Made by a program: the position numbers and the translations under genes. Positions 18,269-28,108 of a DNA stretch of 64,000 nt are shown here, one piece after another; position 1 is the stretch's first letter; the number at the start of each line of letters is the position of its first letter. Source of the DNA: Salinibacillus kushneri (lineage in GTDB: Bacteria; Bacillota; Bacilli; Bacillales; Alkalibacillaceae); the NCBI RefSeq assembly GCF_900111405.1, contig NZ_FOHJ01000001.1, positions 310,001 through 374,000 of the forward strand, given 5' to 3'. The notes beneath the pieces are model-generated. The model saw only the letters and a program-made list of their open reading frames with translations. It was not told the DNA's origin and ran no database searches.

Positions 18269-18304
18269 AAAGATCCCCCTGCTTCTTATAATAGGAGGGG
18301 CTAT
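18269..18304. terminator. Bidirectional hairpin between sortase and FAH gene
   Basis: Arms CCCCT and AGGGG around about 15 bases. On the minus strand a run of six Ts follows, so it mainly ends the FAH-family gene; the sortase gene converges on it. Confidence 0.5.
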
Positions 18305-19170
18305 TGTTTTACATCCTCTACCCTGTTTTCTAATAGGGCAAATCCATCTATCACACAGGAAACCACATCCCCATCCCGAATTACTACAGCTCCTGGTGTA
18401 CCGGTTGAAATAATGTCACCCGGTAATAACGTCATCACTTTTGAATGAAAAGAAATCAGATTCCATGGCGTAAAAGTCATGTTGGATACGATATTTTTGC
18501 GATGGAGATTACCGTTAATCCTTGTGGAAACTTCTAATTGGTGAACATCCTCTACTTCATCTGTTGTCACAAGCTCTGGTCCAAAGCTGAAAAAGGTGTC
18601 AAAGCTTTTGGAACGGGTTAAATATCGAGGATTCCGCTGTAATATATCTTCTGCCGTCATATCAATAACCGTTGTATACCCTGCAACATAGTCGATAGCC
18701 TCTTTTTCAGTGACATTCCTACACTCTTTTCCTATGATAATGCCCAGTTCTGCTTCTGCTGTTGTCCGTTCGGATTGATGTGGAATTTGAATCGTATCAT
18801 GAAGTCCAATGATAGCTGTATCTGGTTTCATAAAGCTTGCAGGCTCTGAGTTAGGCGCCATTTCATGTAAATCTGATGCATGCTCGACATAATTAAGACC
18901 AATCCCCCAGATTTTCCTTGGATGTCGATAAGGCGGGGCAAATGTAACATCACTTTTTGATAAACGTAAAACATTCTGAAGCTTATCCTGGTTGATATTT
19001 TCAAACCATTCAGCTAGCGAAGTAAGCTTTCCTGATTCTAATAAGTGGTATAGATTCACAGGCCATGTCGTATTAAACACCTCATTCAGTGTTTGAAGCA
19101 TCACTACCTGATTTCCCATTATAATAGCAGCTGTTTCTTCTCCCTGATCTTTTACCGTAGCCAACCGCAT
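18301..19170 (-). CDS. Fumarylacetoacetate hydrolase (FAH) family protein
   Basis: 289 residues. Family core: NYVEHASDL near 100, metal-binding acidic residues in EAELGIIIGKEC, VIDMTAEDIL, RSKSFDTFFSFGPELVT and STGTPGAVV. The family includes acylpyruvate hydrolases, oxaloacetate decarboxylase and diketo-acid hydrolases; sequence alone does not pick one. It has its own AAGGAG site and follows the interrupted 2-hydroxyglutarate oxidase gene and a thioesterase gene on the same strand, suggesting dicarboxylate or keto-acid metabolism. Third gene of a probable unit from 20821. Confidence 0.88.
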   Translation of the reverse strand: MRLATVKDQGEETAAIIMGNQVVMLQTLNEVFNTTWPVNLYHLLESGKLTSLAEWFENINQDKLQNVLRLSKSDVTFAPPYRHPRKIWGIGLNYVEHASDLHEMAPNSEPASFMKPDTAIIGLHDTIQIPHQSERTTAEAELGIIIGKECRNVTEKEAIDYVAGYTTVIDMTAEDILQRNPRYLTRSKSFDTFFSFGPELVTTDEVEDVHQLEVSTRINGNLHRKNIVSNMTFTPWNLISFHSKVMTLLPGDIISTGTPGAVVIRDGDVVSCVIDGFALLENRVEDVKQ

Positions 19171-19201
19171 ATCTCTACTCCTTTCTAAATAGATGGATTT
19201 T

Positions 19202-20401
19202 TCACCAAACAGGTTCTTTTACCATCATTTGGCGGACAACTTCTTTACCGATTTCTAAAGATGCAGTCGCAGCAGGTGAAGGTGCATTGCATACATGCAG
19301 GCTTCGCTTCCCATGGATGATTTCAAAATCATCTACAAGGGTGCCATCAGATCTTAATGCCTGAGCGCGCACTCCAGCTCCTCCTGGTATGACATCATCG
19401 GATTGAATGTCCGGGATTAATTTCTGAAGCTCTGACACAAACTTTTTCTTAGACAATGAACGGGCCATTTCACTAACGCCTTCCCGCATATATTTTCGTG
19501 CCAGATGCCAAAAGCCTTTATAGCGAAAAACATCCCAAATATCCTTCCGATCCCAATCGGTAAAGGCATATCCTTCCCGTTTAAAACTCAATACCGCATT
19601 GGGTCCTGCCTCTACCTCCCCATCTATCATTCTCGTAAAATGAACACCCAGAAAGGGAAAATCAGGATTAGGAACTGGGTAAATTAAATTTCGAACCAGA
19701 TGCCGTTTTTCAGGTTTTAGCTTATAATATTCCCCGCGAAAAGGGACAATTTGAACATCAATAAAATAGCCCGCTAAATAGGCAATTCGATCACTATGAA
19801 GCCCAGCACAATTGATTAAAAATCGTCCGTTAAAGGTATGCTGATCTGTCTCCACTGTAATTCGATCGGTTTGTTCGGTAATGGTTTGGACAGTCTCTCC
19901 ACACCGTACATCGCCACTTTGTTTTCTGATTAGATCCGCTATCTTATAGGAGACTTGCTGATAATTCACAATACCGGCAGAAGGAACCTTTATAGCTTCT
20001 ACTCCACGGACATTTGGTTCCATTTCACTCAACTGATGTCGATTCAGCTTTTTAATCGTTAAACCATTTTGTATACCCCTTCGATATAAATGGTCCAATT
20101 GCTTTGTTTCTTCCTAGTTCGTGGCCACAATCACTTTCCCACAAACGTCATAATCGATTCCCTCTTTTTGACAAAAATCTACCATCGATCGATTACCCTG
20201 TTTAGCCAAACGTGCCTTCAAACTACCAGGTTTATAATAGATTCCTGAATGTATAACCCCACTATTATGTCCTGTTTGATGAGAAGCAAGTTCCTGCTCT
20301 TTTTCCAGAATCAGCACTTTTTTTGATGGATATTGCTTCGTTAAAGATAAACCAACGGATAATCCAACAATGCCGCCTCCAACAATAATAAAATCATACA
20401 T
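19202..20401 (-). pseudogene. lhgO: L-2-hydroxyglutarate oxidase gene with an in-frame stop
   Basis: FAD enzyme that oxidises L-2-hydroxyglutarate to 2-oxoglutarate. It starts MYDFIIVGGGIVGLSVGLSL (Rossmann FAD motif) at ATG 20401, with GGAGG eight bases upstream. Codon 96 is TAG (20114-20116), splitting KVIVATN from EETKQLDHLYRRG; both sides stay in the same frame and match the family through to LEIGKEVVRQM. A CAG (Gln) codon changed by one base would explain it. The downstream half is long (about 300 codons) and otherwise intact, so the mutation is recent, or an error. No downstream start with a convincing site was found. Confidence 0.88.
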
Positions 20402-20428
20402 AGTGACCACCTCCTTATAAGTCCTAAT

Positions 20429-20821
20429 TTAATCCTTAAAATGGAGCGCTAATTCCTCACGAATCGAATCAGGGATTGGTTCCTTAACTTGTTTCTCTAC
20501 ATTAAAATTCACATACGCAGCCGTTCCCTTTGCACATAATCGTCCATTCTGCCAAAGCTCTTCATATAACTGCAGACTTGTATTTCCGATTTTTTCTACC
20601 CATGTATGGATCTCAACACTCGTTCCGAAATAAATTTGGTCGGTATAATCAATATTGGTGTTTAATATAATCATCCTCCAATTTTCAAATGACATATCAG
20701 GTGTAAAGAGCCTAAAAATTTCATTCCGTCCAGCCTCAAACCAGACCGGTACCACGGTATTATTGATATGCCCGACACCATCAGTTTCAGACACACGAGG
20801 TTCAATTACTGTTTTATACAT
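20429..20821 (-). CDS. Acyl-CoA thioesterase (hot-dog fold, YbgC/FadM type)
   Basis: 130 residues. The family motif SETDGVGHINNTVVPVWFEAGRNEIF (11-36) carries the catalytic acidic residue region and the HxN element. It hydrolyses acyl-CoA thioesters; the chain is unknown. ATG follows GGATGG. Followed by the interrupted lhgO (gap of 27 bases) and the FAH gene, so the three likely form a unit, separated from prpB upstream by a terminator-like hairpin. Confidence 0.88.
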   Translation of the reverse strand: MYKTVIEPRVSETDGVGHINNTVVPVWFEAGRNEIFRLFTPDMSFENWRMIILNTNIDYTDQIYFGTSVEIHTWVEKIGNTSLQLYEELWQNGRLCAKGTAAYVNFNVEKQVKEPIPDSIREELALHFKD

Positions 20822-20908
20822 CGTTATTCCATCCTTTAATTCCCTTATTTGAATATTCTATAAATATATCTTCTCTAAAATTCCTGTAAATCCTTTAATG
20901 AGATGAAA

Positions 20909-20958
20909 GGTGTAATAGACAAAATAAGGGGGCACAATAGCCCCCATATCATTACACC
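20909..20958 (-). terminator. Two-tier hairpin ending the prpB transcript
   Basis: Outer stem GGTGTAAT / ATTACACC encloses an inner stem GGGGGC / GCCCCC. The inner stem is followed on the minus strand by TTATTTTG. It begins directly after the prpB stop codon. Confidence 0.75.
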
Positions 20959-20961
20959 TGA

Positions 20962-21861
20962 TTATTCTAAAATTGTTTTAGCAATCTTATAATCTAATTC
21001 CTCATATTCATAATAATTTATCGTATCATATAGTTCTTTTCTAGTTTGCATATCATTAATTGAGTCTATTTGAGTACCTTTTTCAAGGATTTCCTGATAT
21101 ACTCGTTCATAAGCCTTAGCCGCCACCCTCATAGAGGTTACAGGATATATAACCATTTGATAACCAAATTTCTCAAATTCCTTTGCTGTATAATAGGGGG
21201 TTTTACCAAATTCTGTCATATTCGCTAATAGTGGGACTGAGATTTCCTGTTTTAAACGTTGAAATTCCTCTTCATTAGGTAAAGCCTCAGGAAAAATGGC
21301 ATCAACTCCTGCTTCTTCATAAGCTTTAGCACGCTTAAGTGTACTATCAATACCTTCTACTCCATAGGCATCCGTTCTTGCAACAATAACTAGAGTTGGG
21401 ACAGTATCTCTTATTACATGAATCTTTTGAACCATTTCCTCTGTGGTAACCAGCTTCTTACCATTTAAATGACCGCATTTTTTTGGCGAATCCTGATCCT
21501 CTATTTGAACGGCAGCTACATTTGCCTCAAGCATCTCCTTTACTGTACGAGCTACATTTAGAATACCGCCAAACCCGGTATCGATATCTACTAATACAGG
21601 TAGGTTAGTTGCTCGAACTAAATCCTTTGCCCGATCTGCCATTTCTTCTGATGTTATCACCCCTAAATCCGGTAATCCTCTACTTGCTGTATAAGCAGCA
21701 CCAGATAAATATAGTGCTTCAAAACCTGTTTTCTTTGCCATTAAACCAGCCATTGCATCATGCGCACCAGGAATTTTTAAAATAGATTTTTGATTAATTT
21801 TTTTTCGAAATTTCCCAGCTAATTCCTCCTGTGTTAACGATTTGTGTGTTAACCAAGTCAT
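20962..21861 (-). CDS. prpB: 2-Methylisocitrate lyase
   Basis: Cleaves 2-methylisocitrate to pyruvate and succinate, the last step of the methylcitrate pathway. 299 residues of the isocitrate lyase/PEP mutase superfamily, closely like Bacillus MmgF/YqiQ: GAHDAMAGLMAKKTGFEALYLSGAA, DIDTGFGG (Mg site), IEDQDSPKKCGHLNGK with catalytic Cys, VARTDA, and the tail DMQTRKELYDTI. The frame is open to 22008, but the ATG at 21861 has GGAGGG at good spacing and aligns with MmgF. Last gene of the tct-prpDB operon. An inverted repeat lies in its leader. Confidence 0.94.
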   Translation of the reverse strand: MTWLTHKSLTQEELAGKFRKKINQKSILKIPGAHDAMAGLMAKKTGFEALYLSGAAYTASRGLPDLGVITSEEMADRAKDLVRATNLPVLVDIDTGFGGILNVARTVKEMLEANVAAVQIEDQDSPKKCGHLNGKKLVTTEEMVQKIHVIRDTVPTLVIVARTDAYGVEGIDSTLKRAKAYEEAGVDAIFPEALPNEEEFQRLKQEISVPLLANMTEFGKTPYYTAKEFEKFGYQMVIYPVTSMRVAAKAYERVYQEILEKGTQIDSINDMQTRKELYDTINYYEYEELDYKIAKTILE

Positions 21862-21883
21862 GGAAATCCCTCCTATTACGTAT

Positions 21884-21908
21884 TGTGTAAAAATTGATGT
21901 TTTACACA
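21884..21908. promoter_or_regulatory. Inverted repeat in the prpB leader
   Basis: TGTGTAAAA and TTTTACACA, nine bases each with a 7-base spacer, start 23 bases before the prpB start codon. It could be an operator or an mRNA stem. Confidence 0.5.
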
Positions 21909-21955
21909 TTTTGCGTTCTCCCTGCCACAGTTGACATACACTGCTCTTTACATGA

Positions 21956-21972
21956 CCCCACACGATGTGGGG
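21956..21972. repeat. Short GC hairpin between prpD and prpB
   Basis: CCCCACA-CGA-TGTGGGG, a perfect 7-bp stem in the 157-base gap. With no T-run it more likely tunes mRNA stability than terminates. Confidence 0.5.
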
Positions 21973-22018
21973 AAATAGGTTTGGACAGGAAGTACCGAAC
22001 TTAATCAAGCCTCCTTTT

Positions 22019-23461
22019 TTAAATGACCATCATTTTTATATATTGATGTACAGGAATTGTCTTTAACTTATTACTATTTTCACATAACTCAAAGATTTGC
22101 TTTGCTTGTTGTTTAGGAAAATGGCTTTCAAGGTTTTGACTGAATTTTTCTAGTAATTTAGGAATACCCTCTTCTCGTCGAAAACGATGACCCAGAGGAT
22201 ATTCATAGGCAACTTTATCGGTTGATGTTCCATCCTTAAAGAAAACTTGAACGGCATTGGCAATTGATCGTTTTTCCGGATCCAAATAATCTTTACTGTA
22301 TTGCTTATCTTCAACAATCTCCATCTTCTCCCTTAAAGTATCAATTCGGGGGTCTGCTGCCGTTTCATCTTCGTAATGATTGGCTGTAATATGACCAAAA
22401 AGAAGACCAATTGCTGTTATATACTGAATGCAATGATCCCGATCTGCCGGATTATGCAATGGACCCGTTTTATCAATAATACGTATAGCTGATTCCTGGG
22501 TTGTGATAACTATCTTATCAATTTCTTCGATTCTCTCTTTTACTTTAGGGAATAATTCTACAGCACATTCTGCAGCTGTTTGCGCATGAAATTCGGCTGG
22601 ATAGGAAATTTTAAATAGAATATTTTCCATAACATAAGAACCAAATGGCCTCGCTAATGTAAGTTCTTTACCACCAAATAAGACATCCTGAAACCCCCAG
22701 TCTGGGGCTGATAGAGCTGTTGGATAACCCATTTCTCCATAAACCGCCATAAGAGCAAGACGAACACCCCGACTTGTCGCATCACCTGCAGCCCAGGATT
22801 TTCTTGATCCGGTATTCGGAAAATGACGATAGGTACGCAAGCTAGAATTATCAACCCAGGCATTCGATACGGCATTCATGATTTGCTTTTTCGTCCCACC
22901 CAACATGGTGGTCACAACAGCTGTAGTAGCCACCTTTACAAAAAGGACATGATCGAGTCCTTGACGATTTAAACTATTATCCAGAGCTAAAACACCTTGA
23001 ATCTCATGTGCTTTTACCATAGCAATAAGAACATCCTCTACGGTAAGGGGACTTTTGCCCTCTGCTATATTTTGACGACTCACATAATCTGCTGTTGCTA
23101 ATATCCCTCCCAGATTGTCAGAAGGATGCCCCCATTCAGCTGCTAACCATGTATCGTTATAGTCTAGCCAACGGATGATACAGCCAATATTAAAAGCCGC
23201 ATGTACAGGATCCAGTTCATATTGAGTACCCGGAACTCTGCTCCCATTCGGGACAATTGTTCCTGGCACAATTGGACCTAAATGCTTCGTACATTCTTGA
23301 TACTGAAGTGCTAAAAAGCCACATCCCAGCGTATCCATTAAGACATAACGAGCCGTTTCCAGCGCCTCGCCACTTGTAATCTCTCCATCTAAAACATAAT
23401 CTGCAATCTCCTCTATTACTGAATCTGCTATTTCCATTTGTTTTTTTACTGTTTTACTCAT
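22019..23461 (-). CDS. prpD: 2-Methylcitrate dehydratase
   Basis: Dehydrates 2-methylcitrate to 2-methyl-cis-aconitate. 480 residues of the MmgE/PrpD family, with the same length and strong likeness to Bacillus Mmg[60 protein letters not shown], and [18 protein letters not shown] follows GGAGGG. It sits between the SLC13-type carrier (15-base gap) and prpB. No methylcitrate synthase (mmgD/prpC) is present anywhere in the operon, unlike the B. subtilis mmg locus. Confidence 0.93.
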   Translation of the reverse strand: MSKTVKKQMEIADSVIEEIADYVLDGEITSGEALETARYVLMDTLGCGFLALQYQECTKHLGPIVPGTIVPNGSRVPGTQYELDPVHAAFNIGCIIRWLDYNDTWLAAEWGHPSDNLGGILATADYVSRQNIAEGKSPLTVEDVLIAMVKAHEIQGVLALDNSLNRQGLDHVLFVKVATTAVVTTMLGGTKKQIMNAVSNAWVDNSSLRTYRHFPNTGSRKSWAAGDATSRGVRLALMAVYGEMGYPTALSAPDWGFQDVLFGGKELTLARPFGSYVMENILFKISYPAEFHAQTAAECAVELFPKVKERIEEIDKIVITTQESAIRIIDKTGPLHNPADRDHCIQYITAIGLLFGHITANHYEDETAADPRIDTLREKMEIVEDKQYSKDYLDPEKRSIANAVQVFFKDGTSTDKVAYEYPLGHRFRREEGIPKLLEKFSQNLESHFPKQQAKQIFELCENSNKLKTIPVHQYIKMMVI

Positions 23462-23476
23462 TTTTATCCCTCCATT

Positions 23477-24925
23477 CTACCAATAATACAATGCTGCTAT
23501 AACAGCTACTATCATCATTAAAAAGCTGGAGAAAGTCCCCATCACATACTGTTCTTTTTTCGAAAGCACCCCGGTTTCAAAAGCATAAAAAGTAGTAGGC
23601 GAATGAATAGGTATAACCGTCATTCCTCCTATAATTAACAGCACTAATAGGGCCAAAGCTATTGACTGCACACCGATTAATTCTGCATATGAAATAATGA
23701 TAGGAAAAATGACAACTAATGCAGATGATGGTACCGTAAATAAAAACCTTATAATATATACAAGCAATGCAATGATGACAACTTTTATCGCTTCTCCAGC
23801 TTCAGTTGGAATAAACATGATAAGTTGACCGGCTAACACTTCTGCTGTTCCATTATTATCTATGAGTAGAGCCAAGGAAAAGGAAGAGCCTAAAAGTAAA
23901 AAATTTTCCCAATCATAATTTCGGATCAACTGATTATCAATAAGCCCAAAACTAGGTAATGAATAGATTACTACTAATAACATAGGTGGTAACACAAGTG
24001 GAACATGTTGTGGATTAGTAAAAATCCAAACAAAAATCATACAAATAAAGGTTCCAATTACGACCCAGAGTTTTGCTGGTATGGATTCTGATTGTATCGA
24101 TTGGGACTCCTTTTTCTGCGTCGCTGTTTTCTTCTGATCTACAACTGGTGTTGTTTTTTTAAAAAATTGCCAGGCTAATACCATCAAAATTATTAAGCCT
24201 ATCCAAATGGGCGGAGCCATTTTCAGCAACCATTCTATCCAGCTAATTTCAGCAATATGGTAATCTCGAATTAGCTGCCAGGCTAAAACAGCAAGCCCAC
24301 CTCCTGTAAAAATAATCATTGTAGCAGTCTGATTAAAGATTCCCAAAATATAAGCACAATATTTTTTAAATAAGCTTTTCTCACTATATCCATAATACTC
24401 ATTTAATCTTTCAACTAGTGGGAACAGAATCTTAAACCGTGCAACAGCTGACGGTAACACTATAGGTAAAACTAGCATGAATAAAGGTAACCCGATAATA
24501 ATGATATGTGCACCACCTTTACTCATTTTCATGATCATTCGAGCGATTACCTTATCGATTCCAACCCTTGTTAGTGCCTGACTAATTAACGAAAGGACGA
24601 AAATAAAATAAAGAGCTGGAGACAAAAAGCCTGCAACCGCTTCTTCCACTGTATCGGTCAACCCAAGTATAAGCATACTAGATAAAACCAACATAGATAC
24701 TGCTCCTGATGGCAAAGGACCCAGCGTCCACAAATAAATGGCAAAAACTAACAAACCTAAGGTTAATTGCTGCTCACTCGAAAATGAGTCAAGAAAGGTA
24801 GATTGTGATAACAAAACTATTCCCAGTAAACATGAGGATAGCAAACCTCTGTTTACAATTAGCTTCCACTTGGCATATGGTATAGGCTCTTTCTTATAAA
24901 CTTGTGGTTTCATTGGAATCTTCAC
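23477..24925 (-). CDS. SLC13/DASS-type carboxylate carrier
   Basis: 482 residues with about 11-12 hydrophobic segments. The divalent-anion:sodium symporter pattern is visible: LPIVLPSAVARFKILFPLV in the first half, and NFLLLGSSFSLALLIDNNGTAEVLAG and FTVPSSALVVIFPIIISYAE in the second. The family carries di- and tricarboxylates with sodium. The GTG at 24925 overlaps the end of tctA by 32 bases, with an ATG at 24913 as alternative; neither has a good ribosome binding site, so translation is probably coupled. Being between tctA and prpD, it likely moves a substrate related to that of TctABC, or exports the succinate product. Confidence 0.85.
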   Translation of the reverse strand: MKIPMKPQVYKKEPIPYAKWKLIVNRGLLSSCLLGIVLLSQSTFLDSFSSEQQLTLGLLVFAIYLWTLGPLPSGAVSMLVLSSMLILGLTDTVEEAVAGFLSPALYFIFVLSLISQALTRVGIDKVIARMIMKMSKGGAHIIIIGLPLFMLVLPIVLPSAVARFKILFPLVERLNEYYGYSEKSLFKKYCAYILGIFNQTATMIIFTGGGLAVLAWQLIRDYHIAEISWIEWLLKMAPPIWIGLIILMVLAWQFFKKTTPVVDQKKTATQKKESQSIQSESIPAKLWVVIGTFICMIFVWIFTNPQHVPLVLPPMLLVVIYSLPSFGLIDNQLIRNYDWENFLLLGSSFSLALLIDNNGTAEVLAGQLIMFIPTEAGEAIKVVIIALLVYIIRFLFTVPSSALVVIFPIIISYAELIGVQSIALALLVLLIIGGMTVIPIHSPTTFYAFETGVLSKKEQYVMGTFSSFLMMIVAVIAALYYW

Positions 24926-26408
24926 TTTTTCTACTTATAAAATATTTAATAATGGGTACCAGGAATGAAAGTAAGGCAACAATTAATAAGGCTAAGGAAA
25001 TTGGATTTTCTATAAAAATCATTAAATTTCCATTGGATATGGTAAGAGATTGCCTAAAGGACTGTTCCATCATTCCACCAAGAATAAAAGCCAGGATTAA
25101 TGGTGGTGCCGGAAAAGAAAAAAGTCGCATGACAAAACCCAGAACCCCACATATTAAAAGTAAATATAGATCAAAAGGATTAAAACTTATCGAGTAAACA
25201 CCTATTAAACTAAACATGATAACCAATGAAATCAATAACGGACGTGGAATCCGTAATATTCTAGCAATATATGGGATTAGTGGTAGATTTATGATTAATA
25301 AAAAGATATTTCCAATATACATACTGGCAATAATACCCCAGAAAATCTCTGGTTGGTCAGACATTAGTAAAGGCCCAGGCTGAACACCAAGAACCATAAA
25401 AGCACCTAGCATAACAGCTGTTGTCCCAGATCCCGGAATCCCCAAGCTTAATAATGGAACAAATGCACCACTTGTCGCTGCGTTATTAGAGGCTTCCGGA
25501 GCCGCTAAACCTTTAATAGATCCTTTACCAAATTGATGTGACTTTTTGGAAATACGTTTTTCGGTCACATAACTAATAAAGGATGCAATCGTTGCCCCTG
25601 CCCCTGGTAATATACCTAGGATAAAGCCCAAAAAAGAATGACGTGACATTGGTCCACTCATCTCTTTTACATCAGATTTGCTTAATTTCAAACTGCCAAT
25701 CGATTTATTTTGAGATAGCGACTGATCTTTACGGTTGAGAATTAATGTACAAACTTCAGTTAGAGCGAACAGCCCTAATGCAATAACAAGAAAGTCAATC
25801 CCTTCAAATAAATTGGGATTCCCAAAAGTGAAGCGCTGCGTACCAGTTTGTCCATCAAGTCCTATGGTTGCAACCATAAATCCTATAGTTGCTGAGATAA
25901 GTGCTTTAATAGTAGAGCATTCAGACAAACTGGATATAAGAGTTAGCCCCATCAGCATCAAAGCAAAGTAAGCAGGTGGACCAAATGATACAGCTACACT
26001 TGCAAGCACTGGTGCAAAGAGCATTAAAAGAACAACACTAACCGTACCACCAGCAAATGATGAAATCGCAGCAACAGCTAATGCCTTCCCCGCCTTACCT
26101 TGTTGAGCCATTGGATATCCATCAAACGATGATGCAACTGTTCCTGAAATCCCCGGGGCATTTAATAAAATGGAGGATGTAGAGCCACCGAATACCGCAC
26201 CATAATATACACCCGCCATCATAACAAGGGCAATAGTCGGGGCCATTCCATATGTAATCGGAATCATAATAGCAATCGCACTAATAGGGCCCAGACCAGG
26301 AAGCATACCAATGAATGTACCAACAAATACCCCCATTAACACAAAGAGTATTCCTTCTACACTTAAGGCTACTTGAATTCCTGTCATAATTCCTTGTAAA
26401 GCATCCAT
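24894..26408 (-). CDS. tctA: Tripartite tricarboxylate transporter, large membrane subunit
   Basis: 504 residues with about 12 membrane segments. TctA hallmarks: GVFVGTFIGMLPGLGPISAIAIMIPITYGM at 27-56 and the related GFILGILPGAGATIASFISY near 260, plus AAPEASNNAATSGAFVPLLSLGIPGSGTTAVMLGAF. With TctB and TctC it forms a binding-protein-dependent secondary importer driven by an ion gradient. ATG follows AGGAGG. Lies 12 bases after tctB and overlaps the SLC13 gene. Confidence 0.95.
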   Translation of the reverse strand: MDALQGIMTGIQVALSVEGILFVLMGVFVGTFIGMLPGLGPISAIAIMIPITYGMAPTIALVMMAGVYYGAVFGGSTSSILLNAPGISGTVASSFDGYPMAQQGKAGKALAVAAISSFAGGTVSVVLLMLFAPVLASVAVSFGPPAYFALMLMGLTLISSLSECSTIKALISATIGFMVATIGLDGQTGTQRFTFGNPNLFEGIDFLVIALGLFALTEVCTLILNRKDQSLSQNKSIGSLKLSKSDVKEMSGPMSRHSFLGFILGILPGAGATIASFISYVTEKRISKKSHQFGKGSIKGLAAPEASNNAATSGAFVPLLSLGIPGSGTTAVMLGAFMVLGVQPGPLLMSDQPEIFWGIIASMYIGNIFLLIINLPLIPYIARILRIPRPLLISLVIMFSLIGVYSISFNPFDLYLLLICGVLGFVMRLFSFPAPPLILAFILGGMMEQSFRQSLTISNGNLMIFIENPISLALLIVALLSFLVPIIKYFISRKSEDSNETTSL

Positions 26409-26420
26409 ATGCTATCCTCC

Positions 26421-26879
26421 TTAAATTGGCAAGATTCCTTGTGGCAACTGAATTTTTAGCAAGAAGACAAAAATAGTATAGGTTGATATCGAAAAGATGA
26501 TTGAAACAAGAGCATTTATTATGTGCTTTTTATAGCCTAAAATTAATGAACAAAAGAATACAAATAGCGATGTCATCAACACGAAACCTATGATTTCAAA
26601 TAACCAAATATAAAGAAAAAGCATACCGCCAACCGTTAATAAACCCCCCATATCCCTCTTCGGTATATTACGTCTTTCTTTTTGTTCTTCCGTTTCCGTG
26701 TTCTTGGAAAAGTAAAGTACGATAGAAAGCATAGTTAATAAATATCCTAATCCCTTTGGAATTACGTCAGCATCAACGGCAGTATAAGCAAAGGATGGCA
26801 GTTGATAGCTCATGATTAAGTATCCTGCAGATATAACAAACAATACTACCGCAATTCGCTGGTTTATCCTTTTTAACAT
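26421..26879 (-). CDS. tctB: Tripartite tricarboxylate transporter, small membrane subunit
   Basis: 152 residues with four hydrophobic segments (about 10-28, 40-56, 78-100, 103-146) and the TctB-like pattern of a polar loop between segments 2 and 3. Sequence is poorly conserved in this family; the call rests on size, topology and position between tctC and tctA. Confidence 0.88.
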   Translation of the reverse strand: MLKRINQRIAVVLFVISAGYLIMSYQLPSFAYTAVDADVIPKGLGYLLTMLSIVLYFSKNTETEEQKERRNIPKRDMGGLLTVGGMLFLYIWLFEIIGFVLMTSLFVFFCSLILGYKKHIINALVSIIFSISTYTIFVFLLKIQLPQGILPI

Positions 26880-26966
26880 AGTTGGTCACTCCTAAAAGAT
26901 TTGATGATAGTCAAAAAAGAAATATATAGAAGTCAATGAAAACTCATTGACTTCTACAAGCAAGCA

Positions 26967-28019
26967 TTATTCAGATAATCCTAACTCTTCCAGTAAGCTT
27001 GCAATGGACTCTTTTTCCTCATCTAAGAACTTCTTATATTCTTCAGAATTCATATATTGTTCATCCCAGCCATAGTTAGCTCGAATTTCTGCAAATTCCT
27101 CAGAATCACTTAACTCTTTAAACTTTTGTTCATAATAATTAACAGCTTCCGGATCCATGTTTGGTGGTCCAAAGAATCCTCTCCAATTAACAAATGTTTC
27201 ATCGATTCCTTGTTCAATAGCCGTAGGAAAAGTACTTAGAACTTCTCCTTCAAGGCGTTCTTCTGCCGTAATACCTAAAACTTTGATTTCCCCAGCTTTT
27301 ACTTGCTCAACTGTTTCAGCTACACCAGTAGAATAAACATCAACACTTCCATTTAATAGGGAGGTTAATGCTCCACCATCCTGGTCTGATACGTATTTAA
27401 TTTTAGTTGGATCCACCCCGGCTGCTTTAGCGATTTTTACAAATTGAATATGGTCCATACTTCCCGGTGAAGAAGCACCTACTACTGAGATACTGGAAGG
27501 GTCTTCCTTCATATCTTCAAATAAATCATTTAAATCATCCCAAGGAGCATCCGCTCTAACAGCAAAAGCTCCATAGTCTGCAATAATATTTGAAAGTGGT
27601 GTAAAATCTTCATGGCCAAACTCTGATTGTCCATTTAATGGAACTAATAAAAGTGGAGGAGAAGATACAAATAAATTGTACGGACTTCCATCTTGTTTAT
27701 GAATATCTGCCCACGCTACGGCTCCACCGCCTCCTGGCTGGTTTTCCACACCAATATCCTGTTCAATAATCCCTGTTTCATTAAAGACTTGAGCCGCCAT
27801 ACGGGCTGTTGTGTCCCAACCACCTCCAGCCCCGGCAGGAGCTACAAATTCAATGGTTTGTTCTGGCTGCCAACTATCAGAGATTTCTGATCCAGAATCT
27901 TCTGTTGAATCAGAATCGGTTGTTTCACTTGTGTCCGGATTTTCTGATGAATCTCCAGAACATGCAACAACAAAGAACATAAGTAGCATAAATGCAAAAA
28001 ACGTAAATACTTTTTTCAT
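26967..28019 (-). CDS. tctC: Tripartite tricarboxylate transporter, binding lipoprotein
   Basis: About 350 residues. Lipoprotein signal with lipobox FVVAC, then a Ser/Thr/Asp-rich linker, then the TctC fold: IEFVAPAGAGGGWDTTARMAAQVF, VENQPGGGGAVAW, and DMEDPSSISVVGASSPGSMDHIQF-type ligand-loop region. It captures the tri- or dicarboxylate outside the membrane for TctAB. The open frame begins at TTG 28025; ATG 28019 with GGGGG nine bases upstream is preferred. First gene of the operon; a perfect cre site lies 90 bases upstream. Confidence 0.93.
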   Translation of the reverse strand: MKKVFTFFAFMLLMFFVVACSGDSSENPDTSETTDSDSTEDSGSEISDSWQPEQTIEFVAPAGAGGGWDTTARMAAQVFNETGIIEQDIGVENQPGGGGAVAWADIHKQDGSPYNLFVSSPPLLLVPLNGQSEFGHEDFTPLSNIIADYGAFAVRADAPWDDLNDLFEDMKEDPSSISVVGASSPGSMDHIQFVKIAKAAGVDPTKIKYVSDQDGGALTSLLNGSVDVYSTGVAETVEQVKAGEIKVLGITAEERLEGEVLSTFPTAIEQGIDETFVNWRGFFGPPNMDPEAVNYYEQKFKELSDSEEFAEIRANYGWDEQYMNSEEYKKFLDEEKESIASLLEELGLSE

Positions 28020-28108
28020 GTTCAAAGTCCCCCTTTTGATATTTCTTATTTAGAGATTCTTCCAATCCCTTTCCACTCATCCACCAATTTAGTTTAAAAA
28101 TTCAGATA

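Noticed and set aside
20114-20116. TAG in lhgO as a recoded amino acid (pyrrolysine-like)
   Set aside because: No sign of pyrrolysine genes, no reason for this enzyme to need it, and other TAG codons here act as ordinary stops. Mutation or error is simpler.
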